A stretch of 64,000 bases of DNA. Source: Brassica napus. Taxonomy: Eukaryota; Streptophyta; Magnoliopsida; Brassicales; Brassicaceae. The stretch spans positions 55,358 to 119,357 of the forward strand of contig NW_026016831.1 in NCBI RefSeq assembly GCF_020379485.1. The letters run 5' to 3'. A program made the position numbers and the translations under genes. Numbering within the stretch: the stretch's first letter is position 1; each line of letters opens with the position of its first letter. Positions 33,901 to 42,998 of this stretch are shown here, piece by piece. The notes below the pieces were generated by a model. The model had not been told where the DNA came from and did not search any database. It worked only from the letters and a program-made list of their open reading frames with translations.

Positions 33901-35261
33901 GCATGAGGATGTCCCAATCTAGCATGCCAAGTCATACTATCACACCTATCAACAGCACTACTTAAGCACACAGAATCAAGGAGTTTAGAATTCTTAGCCA
34001 TTTGAAGATGGTATAGCTGATTCTTGCTGTCTCCTCTGCCAATAACTCTCCCAGTCTTCAAATCTTGAAACTCAACTTCATCAGGTCTGAATACTACTTG
34101 ACAATCAAGATCAATGGTAGCTTTCTTCACAGATAATAGATTTGAAGTGAACTGAGGCATGTAGAAGGCAGCTGTGTCCTTCTCAAACAGTTTTAGCTTT
34201 CCCACTCCTTCTATTGGGATCATAGCACCATTAGCTATCATAACACTCCCTGTTGCAGCCTTGATCTCACTTATAAGCCTCCTATCACTGATCATATGAT
34301 GGCTTGCTCCAGAATCAATCACAATGGGTTTAGAAGCTCCGGATTGTATAGCATGCTTCCTGCTTGCTGCTAAGGCTTGTACTTGTTCCATGAACACTCT
34401 CCATTCTTTCCTGGTGATGCGATCATCAGCTCCACTCCCTTTCTCCTGCTCTTTTAACACCCCACTGTCTTCTACTGATTCCCCCATGTAGGCTGAGTAA
34501 GAACACTCTCCCACAACTCTCTTCCTACCCTTTCCTATGTTGATAGAAGCTTTGGATAGCATTCTGCACCTCCTCTTCTTCCGGAAGCCCTCACTCCTAC
34601 TCCCGGTTAGCCTCCATGAGCTCTCACTCCTACTCATGGTTAGCTTCTGGAAGCTCTCACTCCTACTCCCAGTTGGCTTCCATGAGCTCTCACTCCTACT
34701 CATGGTTAGCCTCTCATCATCTCTCATTATCTCATACGCCCTTCTTATAAGCACACAGATCTCTTCCATTTCCGGAAGCTGTTCCCCTCTTAGAACCATC
34801 TCCACCAGCCACCCATATGATGACTCCATGCTCGCCAAGAGCTTCAAGACTGTCGCTTGCTCTTGTGTAGTATCCCCATCCACATGGGATCTCAACCCTT
34901 GTAGTTCAACCCACAAATGTTGTAGCTTCCTCACATGATTATTGAACCCTTCTCTTCCTGGTTTAACTTCACTAATCACCTTCTTGACTTCATACACTCT
35001 CCTAAGACTGATCTTGTTCTCATAAACATCTTCAATCTTCTCAAGCAGTGTACTTTCTTCAAGACTAAAGCAATCTCCATTTGTTTCTCTTGCTGTCTGA
35101 TCTTTCTCAGCAGCTTTACCCATCAAAGACTCTTTCTTCTCATGGTTTCTCCAAACTCCACACCTTTTCAGTGTTGTTTTCATCTGTGAGAACCACCCCC
35201 ACTCATTCCCTCTCTCTTTCTTCTCTTCACGCCTTGTTGTACCAGATTGAAGCAGCTCCAT
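30978..35261 (-). CDS. Copia gag-pol polyprotein, element N1, 1427 aa, uninterrupted
   Basis: This complete group 3 polyprotein starts at MELLQSGTT. The gag part (about 1-185) is only distantly like group 1 gag. Where a zinc knuckle is expected there is a Ser/Arg repeat (residues about 185-225, alternating MSRSESSW and GSRSES units) and a basic stretch GKGRKR. Protease follows (IDSGASHH, Asp 316), then the GAG-pre-integrase LGHPH motif, a DD35E integrase (HSDVW, RSDNGGEY, NGVAERKNR), an acidic Glu/Gln-rich linker, reverse transcriptase (YVDD at 1106-1109) and RNase H. The pol half is far closer to group 1 than gag is. No stops are visible, so this is a good candidate for an active element. 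Confidence 0.95.
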   Translation of the reverse strand: MELLQSGTTRREEKKERGNEWGWFSQMKTTLKRCGVWRNHEKKESLMGKAAEKDQTARETNGDCFSLEESTLLEKIEDVYENKISLRRVYEVKKVISEVKPGREGFNNHVRKLQHLWVELQGLRSHVDGDTTQEQATVLKLLASMESSYGWLVEMVLRGEQLPEMEEICVLIRRAYEIMRDDERLTMSRSESSWKPTGSRSESFQKLTMSRSESSWRLTGSRSEGFRKKRRCRMLSKASINIGKGRKRVVGECSYSAYMGESVEDSGVLKEQEKGSGADDRITRKEWRVFMEQVQALAASRKHAIQSGASKPIVIDSGASHHMISDRRLISEIKAATGSVMIANGAMIPIEGVGKLKLFEKDTAAFYMPQFTSNLLSVKKATIDLDCQVVFRPDEVEFQDLKTGRVIGRGDSKNQLYHLQMAKNSKLLDSVCLSSAVDRCDSMTWHARLGHPHARAIELIMPNMSFNHLECEACILGKHCRTVFPSSETTYEHCFDLVHSDVWTAPCLSRDSQKYFVTFIDEKSKYTWLTLLPSKDRVLEAFMNFQAYVSNQYNATVKVLRSDNGGEYISNAFKNHLAKHGIVHQTSCPYTPQQNGVAERKNRHLMEVARSMMFHANVPKRFWSDAVQTACYLINRVPTKILKNLSPFEVLNKSKPVIDHLRVFGCVCYVMVPGEQRNKLEAKSTKAMFIGYSITQKGYKCYDPEARRVMVSREVKFVETKGYYEEKEWENLKDLSQAPSDKATILRVLLEKLGIGLSQDQETGRRESPNQSGGAGRTTPLDHERGNGTESGEQEQNQEDSGLHDQDTSQEVANNEVQSSGEVDEVQSSVEEQVRPASSEEEQVEPVSVQTEDQVQALRRSTRIKRDPSNWVNTRVYYNAQAVEHPSQAVCSFAEFPEEHYAFMISLDESYVPRTYEEAMLDKEWKESVGAEAGAMIKNDTWYESELPKGKKAVSSRWIFTIKYLANGQIDRKKTRLVARGFTQTYGEDYIDTFAPVAKLHTVRIVLSIATNLEWDLWQMDVKNAFLQGELEDEVYMLPPPGLEHLVKPGNVLRLKKAIYGLKQSPRAWYRKLSTTLNGRGFRKSELDHTLFTLTGPSGIIVILVYVDDLIITGSDKAGIQATKEFLKSVFDIKDLGEMKYFLGIEICRSKEGLFMSQRKYTMDMLKETDVLGGKIAKTPLEEGYKVLREGEVEEKQLFEDPKLYRKMVGKLIYLTITRPDICFAVNQVSQHMQAPRVHHWKMVDRILRYLSGTPGQGVWMGCNGSTEVVGYCDADWAGDRVDRRSTTGYCTFIGGNLVTWKSKKQKVISCSSAEAEYRAMLKLTNELVWIKGILKHLEIEQSTPMTMHCDNQAAIHIASNSVFHERTKHIEVDCHKVRQMIILGVILPCYTRSEDQLADVFTKAARLKTMESILSRLGLIDLTPRS

Positions 35262-35525
35262 TTTCTTTAGCCTAAAGCAACAACCTTTAGCCTAGATCTT
35301 CCCCCAAATGCTTCTAATCTCACACGCCAAGCTTACCAACTAGCTAGACCCCTCTTCTGACCTTGTGAAACACCTAAACGGACTCCCTTGAAGCTGACTC
35401 TCCAAAAGAAACACCAACAGACACAAACTTGACTTTTAAAGGATCTAGCTCTTGAAAAATCTCAAGAACTCTCAAGAACACTCAAGAACATTTAGAAAAA
35501 CGAAATCACTCTCTCCTTTTCAAGG

Positions 35526-35543
35526 AACCTGGCTCTGATACCA
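35526..35543 (-). other. Primer-binding site of element N1 (initiator Met tRNA)
   Basis: AACCTGGCTCTGATACCA on the plus strand abuts the 5' LTR, a perfect consensus on the minus strand. Confidence 0.92.
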
Positions 35544-36030
35544 TAAACACTTTTGTGTTTAGAGAATGATTCAAACAACCATAGATACTTAGATTCAAAG
35601 ATTAAAGAGATTAAGAGATTTTAGTAAGAGAATCAAGAGAGAGAGACTCAAAACTCCATTAATTAATTTAATGTCTCAGATACAAGATATATATGAAGAG
35701 ATAAGGCTAATACAAAAGGGATTTCGAAATCCATAAGCATGTGAGGTCAATGGACAGGCTGGAGCTCCTTTTGCTTCACATGCTTGGACAGGCTGTAAAA
35801 GTGCTTCACTTTTCCAGCTATGACCAGACCTTATCCAAACACCTCCTCCCTTATCCAGACTCATCTTGGGCGTGATCCCCTTTACCATAAGGGTCCAATG
35901 TAACTTCCCAAGCCTTTACCTTAGTTAATACAGTAAAACTAAAGTTACTGTGGTAAATTCCCAAAGTTACTCTCTGCCCCAATACTCTTCCTAAATCAAT
36001 GTATCTTCTCTCCATCCTCTTATCTCAACA
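35544..36030 (-). repeat. 5' LTR of element N1 (487 bp)
   Basis: It matches 30349-30835 base for base apart from about three differences, for example TTAATACAG against TTACCACAG near 35925-35932. The TA end lies at the PBS and the TG end at 36030. Confidence 0.94.
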
Positions 36031-36035
36031 CATAT

Positions 36036-39000
36036 TGCTAGTTCACATGCCATTAAGCCTTTAGTAGTTGATTCTGGTGCATCTCATCATATGATAAGTG
36101 ACACTAGTTTGATTAAAAACATTGTACCAATGAATGGAAATGTGATGATAGCTAATGGAGATAAGATACCTATTAGAGGAATAGGAAGTCTTAAACTGTT
36201 TGATAAGGAAACTAAAGCTTTTTATATGCCTGAATTTACTTCAAACTTGTTATCTGTTAAGAAATGTGCTACTGATTTGCAATGTAATGTCATATTCAGT
36301 CCTAATGATGTGAAGTTTCAGGATATTAAAAGCAGCAAAATGATTGGAAAGGGAGTGACTAAAGGAGAATTGTATTTACTTGAAGATCTTGCTCCTGTTT
36401 CTAGTTATAGCTGCTCGTTTACGTCTGTTTCCGGTTCTAGTTTAAGTAAAAATGCATTGTGGCATGCTAGATTAGGACACCCTCATAATAAGGCTTTAAA
36501 ACTGATGTTGCCAGGTGTTTCCTTTGAGAATAATGATTGTGAAGCTTGTATTTTAGGCAAGCATTGTAAGACTGTCTTTACTAAATCTACTACGGTTTAT
36601 GAGAAGTGTTTTGATTTGATTCATTCTGATGTTTGGACTGCTCCTTGCTTATCTAGAGACAATCAAAAGTATTATGTAACCTTCATTGATGAAAAATCCA
36701 AATACACCTGGTTAACCTTAATTCCAACCAAAGATAGGGTACTTGATGCATTTAAGAACTTTCAATCATATGTGACTAACCATTATAATGCCAAGATAAA
36801 GATTTTCAGGTCAGATAATGGAGGAGAGTACACGGGACAAGCATTCAAGCTTCACCTATCTCAGCATGGAATCCTACATCAGACAAGCTGTCCCTATACT
36901 CCACAACAGAATGGTGTGGCTGAGAGAAAGAATAGGCATCTGATGGAAGTGGCCAGGTCCATGATGTTTCAAACCAATGTACCCAAGAGGTTCTGGAGTG
37001 ATGCAGTCACTACAGCTTGTTATCTCATCAACAGAACACCAACTCTGATCCTGCAAGGGTTATCACCATTTGAGGTATTGAACCGATACAAGCCCTCATT
37101 GGAACATATGAAGATCTTTGGGTGTTTGTGTTTTGTGATGGTACCGGGAGAATTAAGAAACAAGCTTGAAGCTAGGAGCTCCAAGGCAATGTTTGTTGGA
37201 TACTCATCAAGTCAGAAAGGATACAAGTGCTATGATCCTAACACAAGGAGAGTGTTAGTATCTAGAGAAGTGAAGTTTGTGGAAGAAAAAGGATATTATG
37301 AGGAGCAGATTCAAGAAGATTTGAAAGATCTCACTTCAGATAGAGCTGCAACCTTGAGGATAATACTAGAAGGACTTGGAATCAATATGGATCAAGAACA
37401 GCAAGAAGTAAGAGGCACTACACCAATACCGAATCATCAGACGTCCAATCTTGAACATGAGGGGGGGAATGGAACAGAAACTCAAACTCAAAGTCATGAA
37501 GAGAGTTCTGGTTCTCATGATCAAGCTGTGGAGTCAAATGATCAACAAGAAGGAGCTGAAGCAAGTCAGCTAAGGGATGAAGGAGCTGAAGCAAGTCAGC
37601 CAAGAGAAGAAAGTACACAAGAAGGTGTACAAGACATGGAGTTACCGGCACAAGAAGGGCCAGTGTTGAGAAGAAGTACAAGGCTGAGAAAGGATCCTTC
37701 CAGTTGGGTAAACACGAGAGTGTACTACAATGCTCAAGCTGTGAAGCATCCTACTCAGGCCGTGTGCTCTTTCTCTCAATATCCAGAAGCACATGGTGCA
37801 TTCATGGTAAACTTAGATGAGAATCACATTCCAAGAAGCTATGAAGAGGCAATGGAGGATAAGGAATGGAAGGAATCAGTAGGAGCTGAGGCAGGAGCTA
37901 TGATAAAGAATGATACATGGTTTGAAAGTGAACTACCAAAAGGGAAGAAGGCAGTATCTAGTAAATGGATCTTCACAATCAAATACAAAGCTGATGGACA
38001 GATTGAGAGGAAGAAGACTAGATTAGTAGCAAGAGGGTTCACTCAAACATATGGAGAGGATTACATTGAGACATTTGCACCAGTAGCCAAGTTACACACC
38101 ATTAGAATTGTACTAAGCTTGGCGGTTAACCTTGGATGGGGATTGTGGCAAATGGATGTGAAGAATGCATTCTTACAAGGAGAACTTGAGGATGAAGTCT
38201 ACATGTATCCTCCACCAGGTCTTGAACATCTAGTGAAGAGAGGGAATGTACTGAGGCTAAAGAAGGCTATCTATGGGTTGAAGCAATCACCAAGAGCATG
38301 GTACAACAAGTTGAGCACAACTCTGAACAGCCGAGGTTTTAAGAAGTCTGAATTGGACCATACTCTCTTTACCCTCACTACTCCCTCAGGTATGGTTGCT
38401 CTCCTTGTGTATGTGGATGATATCATTATCACAGGAAGTGATAAGGAAGGTATCAAAGCAACCAAGGAGTTTCTAAAGTCTATGTTTGAAATAAAAGACT
38501 TGGGAGAAATGAAATACTTTCTTGGAATTGAGATTTGTAGATCCAAGGAAGGTTTGTTCATGTCCCAAAGGAAGTATACACTTGATCTTTTGAAAGGTGC
38601 AGGTGCTTATGGAGGCAAGACAGCAAGGATGCCAATGGAAGATGGCTACAAAGTACCAAGAGAGGGGGAGATTGAAGACAGCAAGCCATTTCATGATCCT
38701 AAACTCTATAGAAAACTTGTTGGCAAATTGATTTATCTAACCATCACAAGACCTGATATATGCTTTGCTGTGAATCAGGTGAGTCAACACATGCAGCTTC
38801 CCAAGGAACATCATTGGCGTATGGTGGAGAGGCTGCTGATGTATCTAAATGGCTCGCCGGATCAAGGTGTATGGATGGGGTGCAATGGAAGCACAGAAGT
38901 GGTGGGCTATTGTGATGCTGATTGGGCAGGTGATAGAGCTGACAGAAGATCAACAACCGGCTATTGCACATTCATTGGAGGCAACTTGGTGACTTGGAAG

Positions 39001-39381
39001 AGTAAGAAACAGAAGGTGGTGTCATGCTCTAGTGCAGAAGCTGAATATAGAGCCATGCTGAAGCTTACAAACGAGCTAGTTTGGATCAAGGGCATCTTGA
39101 AGCATTTGGAGATAGCACAAGACACTCCAATGACAATGCATTGTGACAACCAGGCCGCCATTCACATAGCCTCCAACTCGGTGTTCCATGAGAGAACAAA
39201 GCACATTGAGGTTGATTGCCACAAGGTGAGGCAGATGATTGTCCTAGGAGTCATCTTGCCATGTTATACTAGGAGTGAAGATCAGTTGGCTGATGTATTC
39301 ACCAAGGCTGCAAGGCAAAAGACAATGGAGTCCATTCATATCAGATTGGGCCTCATTGATCTTGGGAAGAGAAGCAGCTGA
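36036..39381 (+). pseudogene. protease-integrase-RT-RNase H part of element H, separated from gag by N1
   Basis: After the TSD the frame resumes with the residues that follow the cut. It includes protease DSGASHH, GAG-pre-integrase LWHARLGHPH, a DD35E integrase, the linker, reverse transcriptase with YVDD and RNase H, ending at TGA 39379-39381. No further stop or frameshift is visible. The first internal ATG (36091) is not a natural start. The product agrees with B at nearly every residue, apart from a few substitutions such as Cys to Gly in the segment before RT. Confidence 0.92.
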
Positions 39382-39521
39382 TCCCCTTAGTCATGAGATC
39401 TTTACTCTTTTTCCCTCATTAAGGTTTTGTCCCAATGGGTTTTCCTTAGTGAGGTTTTTAATGAGGAAGATCTCATGGCTGTCCAAGCTTAGTCTTTCAC
39501 AAAGCTAAGCTTGAGGGGGAG

Positions 39522-40110
39522 TGTTGAGATGAAGAGTGTCAAGTGAAGAATGGAGATGAGGGTTGAGTAGAATGAAGAAGAGGAAGGATAGGAAGGTTTG
39601 GGAGCTTTGGGATCAGCCTGTCCGTACAAGGCCGTACAGGCCGTACAAGATAGGATCGACCAAAGCTCAACCAAACCTCACCATAAGTTATCCAAGTTAC
39701 TTAAGTAAAGAGGAGAAGTTACCTTGGCCTTTGTGAGTGGATCAGACCGTTGGAAAGGATAAGGGAGAGTCTTGGACAGGCTGGCACAGCTGGACACGGA
39801 AAAGCAAAAGGTTGAGCCAGCTAATGAAGGCTCACACGCGCGGCTCACCTCATTGGACAAGTTTGAAATGGCCATTGACTCCACATGCTTACCTTATCCT
39901 CTTAAGCTACGAAAACCCTAGTCTCTTCTCTTATAAAGTTGTAAACACTCTCATTAATAGAATCAAGAAAGTTTTGAGTCTTTCTCTTAGTCTTTAATCT
40001 CAATGGTTCCATATTAGACTCATAATCTCATTTCATACTCTAATCTTCTCTAAATCGATTCTAGTCTTTCCTAAACACTCAGATTACTCTAAACATTACT
40101 AAGGATCTCA
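39522..40110 (+). repeat. 3' LTR of element H (589 bp)
   Basis: It starts TGTTGAGATGAAGAG after the PPT and ends AGGATCTCA, then GAAAC. One GTAC repeat unit present in the 5' LTR is missing near 39625. Confidence 0.93.
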
Positions 40111-41807
40111 GAAACACCTGGCAACATCAGTTTTAAAGCCTTATTATGAGGGTGTCCTAATCTAGCATGCCACAATGCATTTTTACTTAAACTAGAACCA
40201 GAAACAGAAGTAAACGAGCAGCTATAACTAGAAACAGGAACAAGATCTTTGAGTAAATACAATTCTTCTTTAGTCACTCCCTTTCCAATCATCTTGCTGC
40301 TTTTAATATCCTGAAACTTCACATCATTAGGACTGAATATGACATTGCATTGCAAATCAGTAGCACATTTCTTAACAGATAACAAGTTTGAAGTAAATTC
40401 AGGCATATAAAAGGCTTTAGTCTCCTTACCAAACAGTTTAAGACTTCCTATTCCTCTAATAGGTATCTTATCTCCATTAGCTATCATCACATTACCATTC
40501 ATTGGTACAATGTCTTTAATTAAACTAGTGTCACTTATCATATGATGAGATGCACCAGAATCAACTACTAAAGGCTTAATGGTATGTGAACTAGCAATAT
40601 GAGCAAGGATACTAGACGGTTTGAATACATGATCATTCCTAGCAAAACTAGCCGTTCTAGATTGGTTTAATATCTCAATCACACTTTCATGCATCCTATC
40701 AGTTCTAGTTAGATTCTCATCATTCTCTATAGCCCTAACACCAAAGGAATAAGCAAATGTGTTACCATGCTCTTTAAAGAGCTTGATGAGAGCATCCAGG
40801 TCGGATCTCCTTAGATACTCTTGATCATAGTTCCCACGGTTGCTTGGGGCTCCAGTGTAGGCTACAAGAGACTTCCCATCACCTCCTTCACGCCCATCTA
40901 TCTCCTTTCCTTTGCTTGAACCAGCTCCACTCGTTCCATCTGATACATTAGCCCTTGCCTCACGGTCCTTCATGAACTTTGCCGGTTTGAGGTGTGGGTG
41001 AAGGATCCAGCATTGACTCTTCTTGTGGCCATGCTTCTTGCAGTGATCACAGTTCCCATTGAACCTCCTCTCCTCATACTTCCCATGCGAAGCAGCCTTA
41101 TTTGCTTGTGTAGCTTCATTCCCTTCCTCTTGAGTCGCTTGGCTTGCAAGGGAAAGGTCTCCTTTCTTGGCAAACAACCCAATGGAGCCTTGCTCCTTCT
41201 GAATCCGCGCACACACATCCTCAAGGTCAGGTAGAGTGTCTTCTCTAAGCAGGTGCTGGATGAGACCATTATACGCCGGGTTGAGGGTGAGAAGTAGGCC
41301 AAAGACCTTGTCTTGCTCTCTTCTCTTGTTGAGCTCATCTGCATCTGTAGTGCTTGGCCTCAACATCTCCATCTCGGACCATAGTGATCTGAATCTCCCA
41401 AGGTGTTTAGTGAACTCCATATCCTCTTGTACCAGGTTGTTAATCGCTTGCTTCACCTCAAACACCCTGCTCAAGTTTGATGTATTCCCATACACCTTCT
41501 TCAGTGTGTCCCGCAGTTCCTTAGCAGACTCACAGTAGCTGTAAGCATCTAAGATTGCTGGCTCAAGGGATGCGTGAAGCACTGACATCACCAGCATGTC
41601 CTCTTGATACCACTTCTCAGCCGCGTTGCTTGCAGCCTCACCGTCATCCTCTCCTTGAGTGATGAGTTTTGGAGCTTCTCCGGGGTTGATATGCTTCCAC
41701 AACCCCTTGCTTCCCACCGTGGTTCTCACCATCCTTGACCATACCAAGTAGTTGTTTCCCTTGAAACACACGGCTACCTTCATGTTCATGTTCATCCCAC
41801 TCTCCAT
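40111..41807 (-). pseudogene. gag, protease and GAG-pre-integrase of element D
   Basis: This minus-strand frame starts at the family ATG (41805-41807) and encodes gag with the zinc knuckle, protease VDSGASHH and the LWHARLGHPH motif, up to the H insertion at GAAAC. It continues at 28277-28149 and is then lost. Within the part present there is no stop. It is nearly identical to D2 and F, with a few substitutions (for example ELRDTL where the others have ELWDTL). D cannot make reverse transcriptase. Confidence 0.9.
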
Positions 41808-42037
41808 GTTGAATGATGAACTCTCTAAGCTTCAGGAACTCTATCTTGAGTTGAATGACTTGTAGAAACCTTCACAGCCTCGATCTTCAACCCACGCAGC
41901 TTCAGACAACACACCACAACTAGTCTTGAACTTGAAAAGTACCCAGAACCTCTCAAACACATAAGAACACACAAGAGTTTCTTCAAAGCTTCAAACTTGT
42001 AACTTCAAAGAATCTCACACGACCTCAGGCTCTCACT

Positions 42038-42055
42038 AACCTGGCTCTGATACCA
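42038..42055 (-). other. Primer-binding site of element D (initiator Met tRNA)
   Basis: Perfect consensus on the minus strand, abutting the LTR at 42056. Confidence 0.9.
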
Positions 42056-42269
42056 TGATAGTTTTAGTGATGTTAAGAGTAATCTGAGTGTTTAGAGAAG
42101 ATTAGAATGAGTTTAGAAAAGATTAAAGTCTGAAATAAGATTTGGAGTCTAGAGAGAGTTTTAGAAAGACTAAGAGAGACTCATAACTTGCTTAATTGTA
42201 TTAATGAGAGTGTTTACAACTTTATAAGAGAAGAGACTAGGGTTTTCGTAGCTAAGAGGATAAGGTAAG
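42056..42269 (-). repeat. 5' LTR of element D, left part, interrupted by E
   Basis: It begins TGATAGTTTTAG at the PBS and runs to GTAAG (42265-42269). It continues at 54481-54867 after element E, 601 bp in total. Confidence 0.9.
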
Positions 42270-42858
42270 TATGAGATTTAAGGATGTAAATGATTATCTG
42301 AGTTTAGAAAGGATTATAGAAGAGAATAAGAGATTAAGAGACAGATTAGAGACTAATGGAGAATCATAATGAAATGAGTATAGAGAGAGATTGTTTAGAA
42401 CTGTCTAATCTTTATTAATGGTCTTGAGTTACAATATATAATAAGGTGAGCTTAGGGTTTCGATCATAAAGGATAAGGAAAGCATGTGAAGTCAAAAGGA
42501 GGAGGAGCCTATATTTGAATCCGGCCAATGAGCTTCTCCAAGTGTGTGAGGCATCTAGCATCTTCCCATAGATGCTGTTTACTTTCCAGTCCATGCCAGA
42601 CTGTCAGTCCGCGCCTCATCCCTTCTCCCTCCGCGGTCTTATCCACTCCAAAGCTTATCCTCCTCTCCACTAAGTTACCTTGGTAACTTATCTTTACCTT
42701 GGTGAGTTTGGTTGATGTCCTATGTACGGATGGTACGGCTTGTACGGCCTTGTACGGATCACTCAACCCAAACTCATCTCTTCTTCCATACTTCATCTCT
42801 TCCTCTAATGCCTTAACTCCCTTAGCTCCTCTTCTCATATACTTAACTCTGATCAACA
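42270..42858 (-). repeat. 3' LTR of element E (589 bp)
   Basis: On the minus strand it runs TGTTGATCAGAG to AAATCTCATA. It carries GTAC-rich repeats at about 42723-42758 and abuts a PPT at 42859. Confidence 0.92.
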
Positions 42859-42998
42859 CTCCCCCTCAAGCTTAGCTTTGTGAAAGCCTAAGCTTGGATG
42901 GCTATGAGATCCTCCTCATTAAAAACCTCACCAAGGAAAACCCATTGGGACAAAACCTTGATGAGGGAAAAAGAGTAAAGACCTCACAGCCAAGAGGA

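Larger units (their letters stand above)
30349..36030 (-). mobile_element. Element N1: complete group 3 Copia retrotransposon
   Basis: It has two 487-bp LTRs (3' LTR 30349-30835, 5' LTR 35544-36030), a PBS at 35526-35543, an uninterrupted gag-pol frame, stem-loops and a PPT, with CATAT duplicated at 30344-30348 and 36031-36035. The LTRs differ at about three positions by eye. It is 5682 bp, has every part an autonomous element needs, and lies at the deepest level of the nest. Confidence 0.96.
28278..40110 (+). mobile_element. Element H: group 1 Copia retrotransposon split by N1
   Basis: The 5' LTR is 28278-28886 and the 3' LTR 39522-40110. GAAAC flanks it at 28273-28277 and 40111-40115. The PBS is 28887-28904. 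The gag-pol frame is interrupted only by N1 between 30348 and 36031. The 3' LTR is about 20 bp shorter because one GTAC repeat unit is missing. H closely resembles B in coding sequence but its LTRs resemble those of D and F. Confidence 0.93.
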
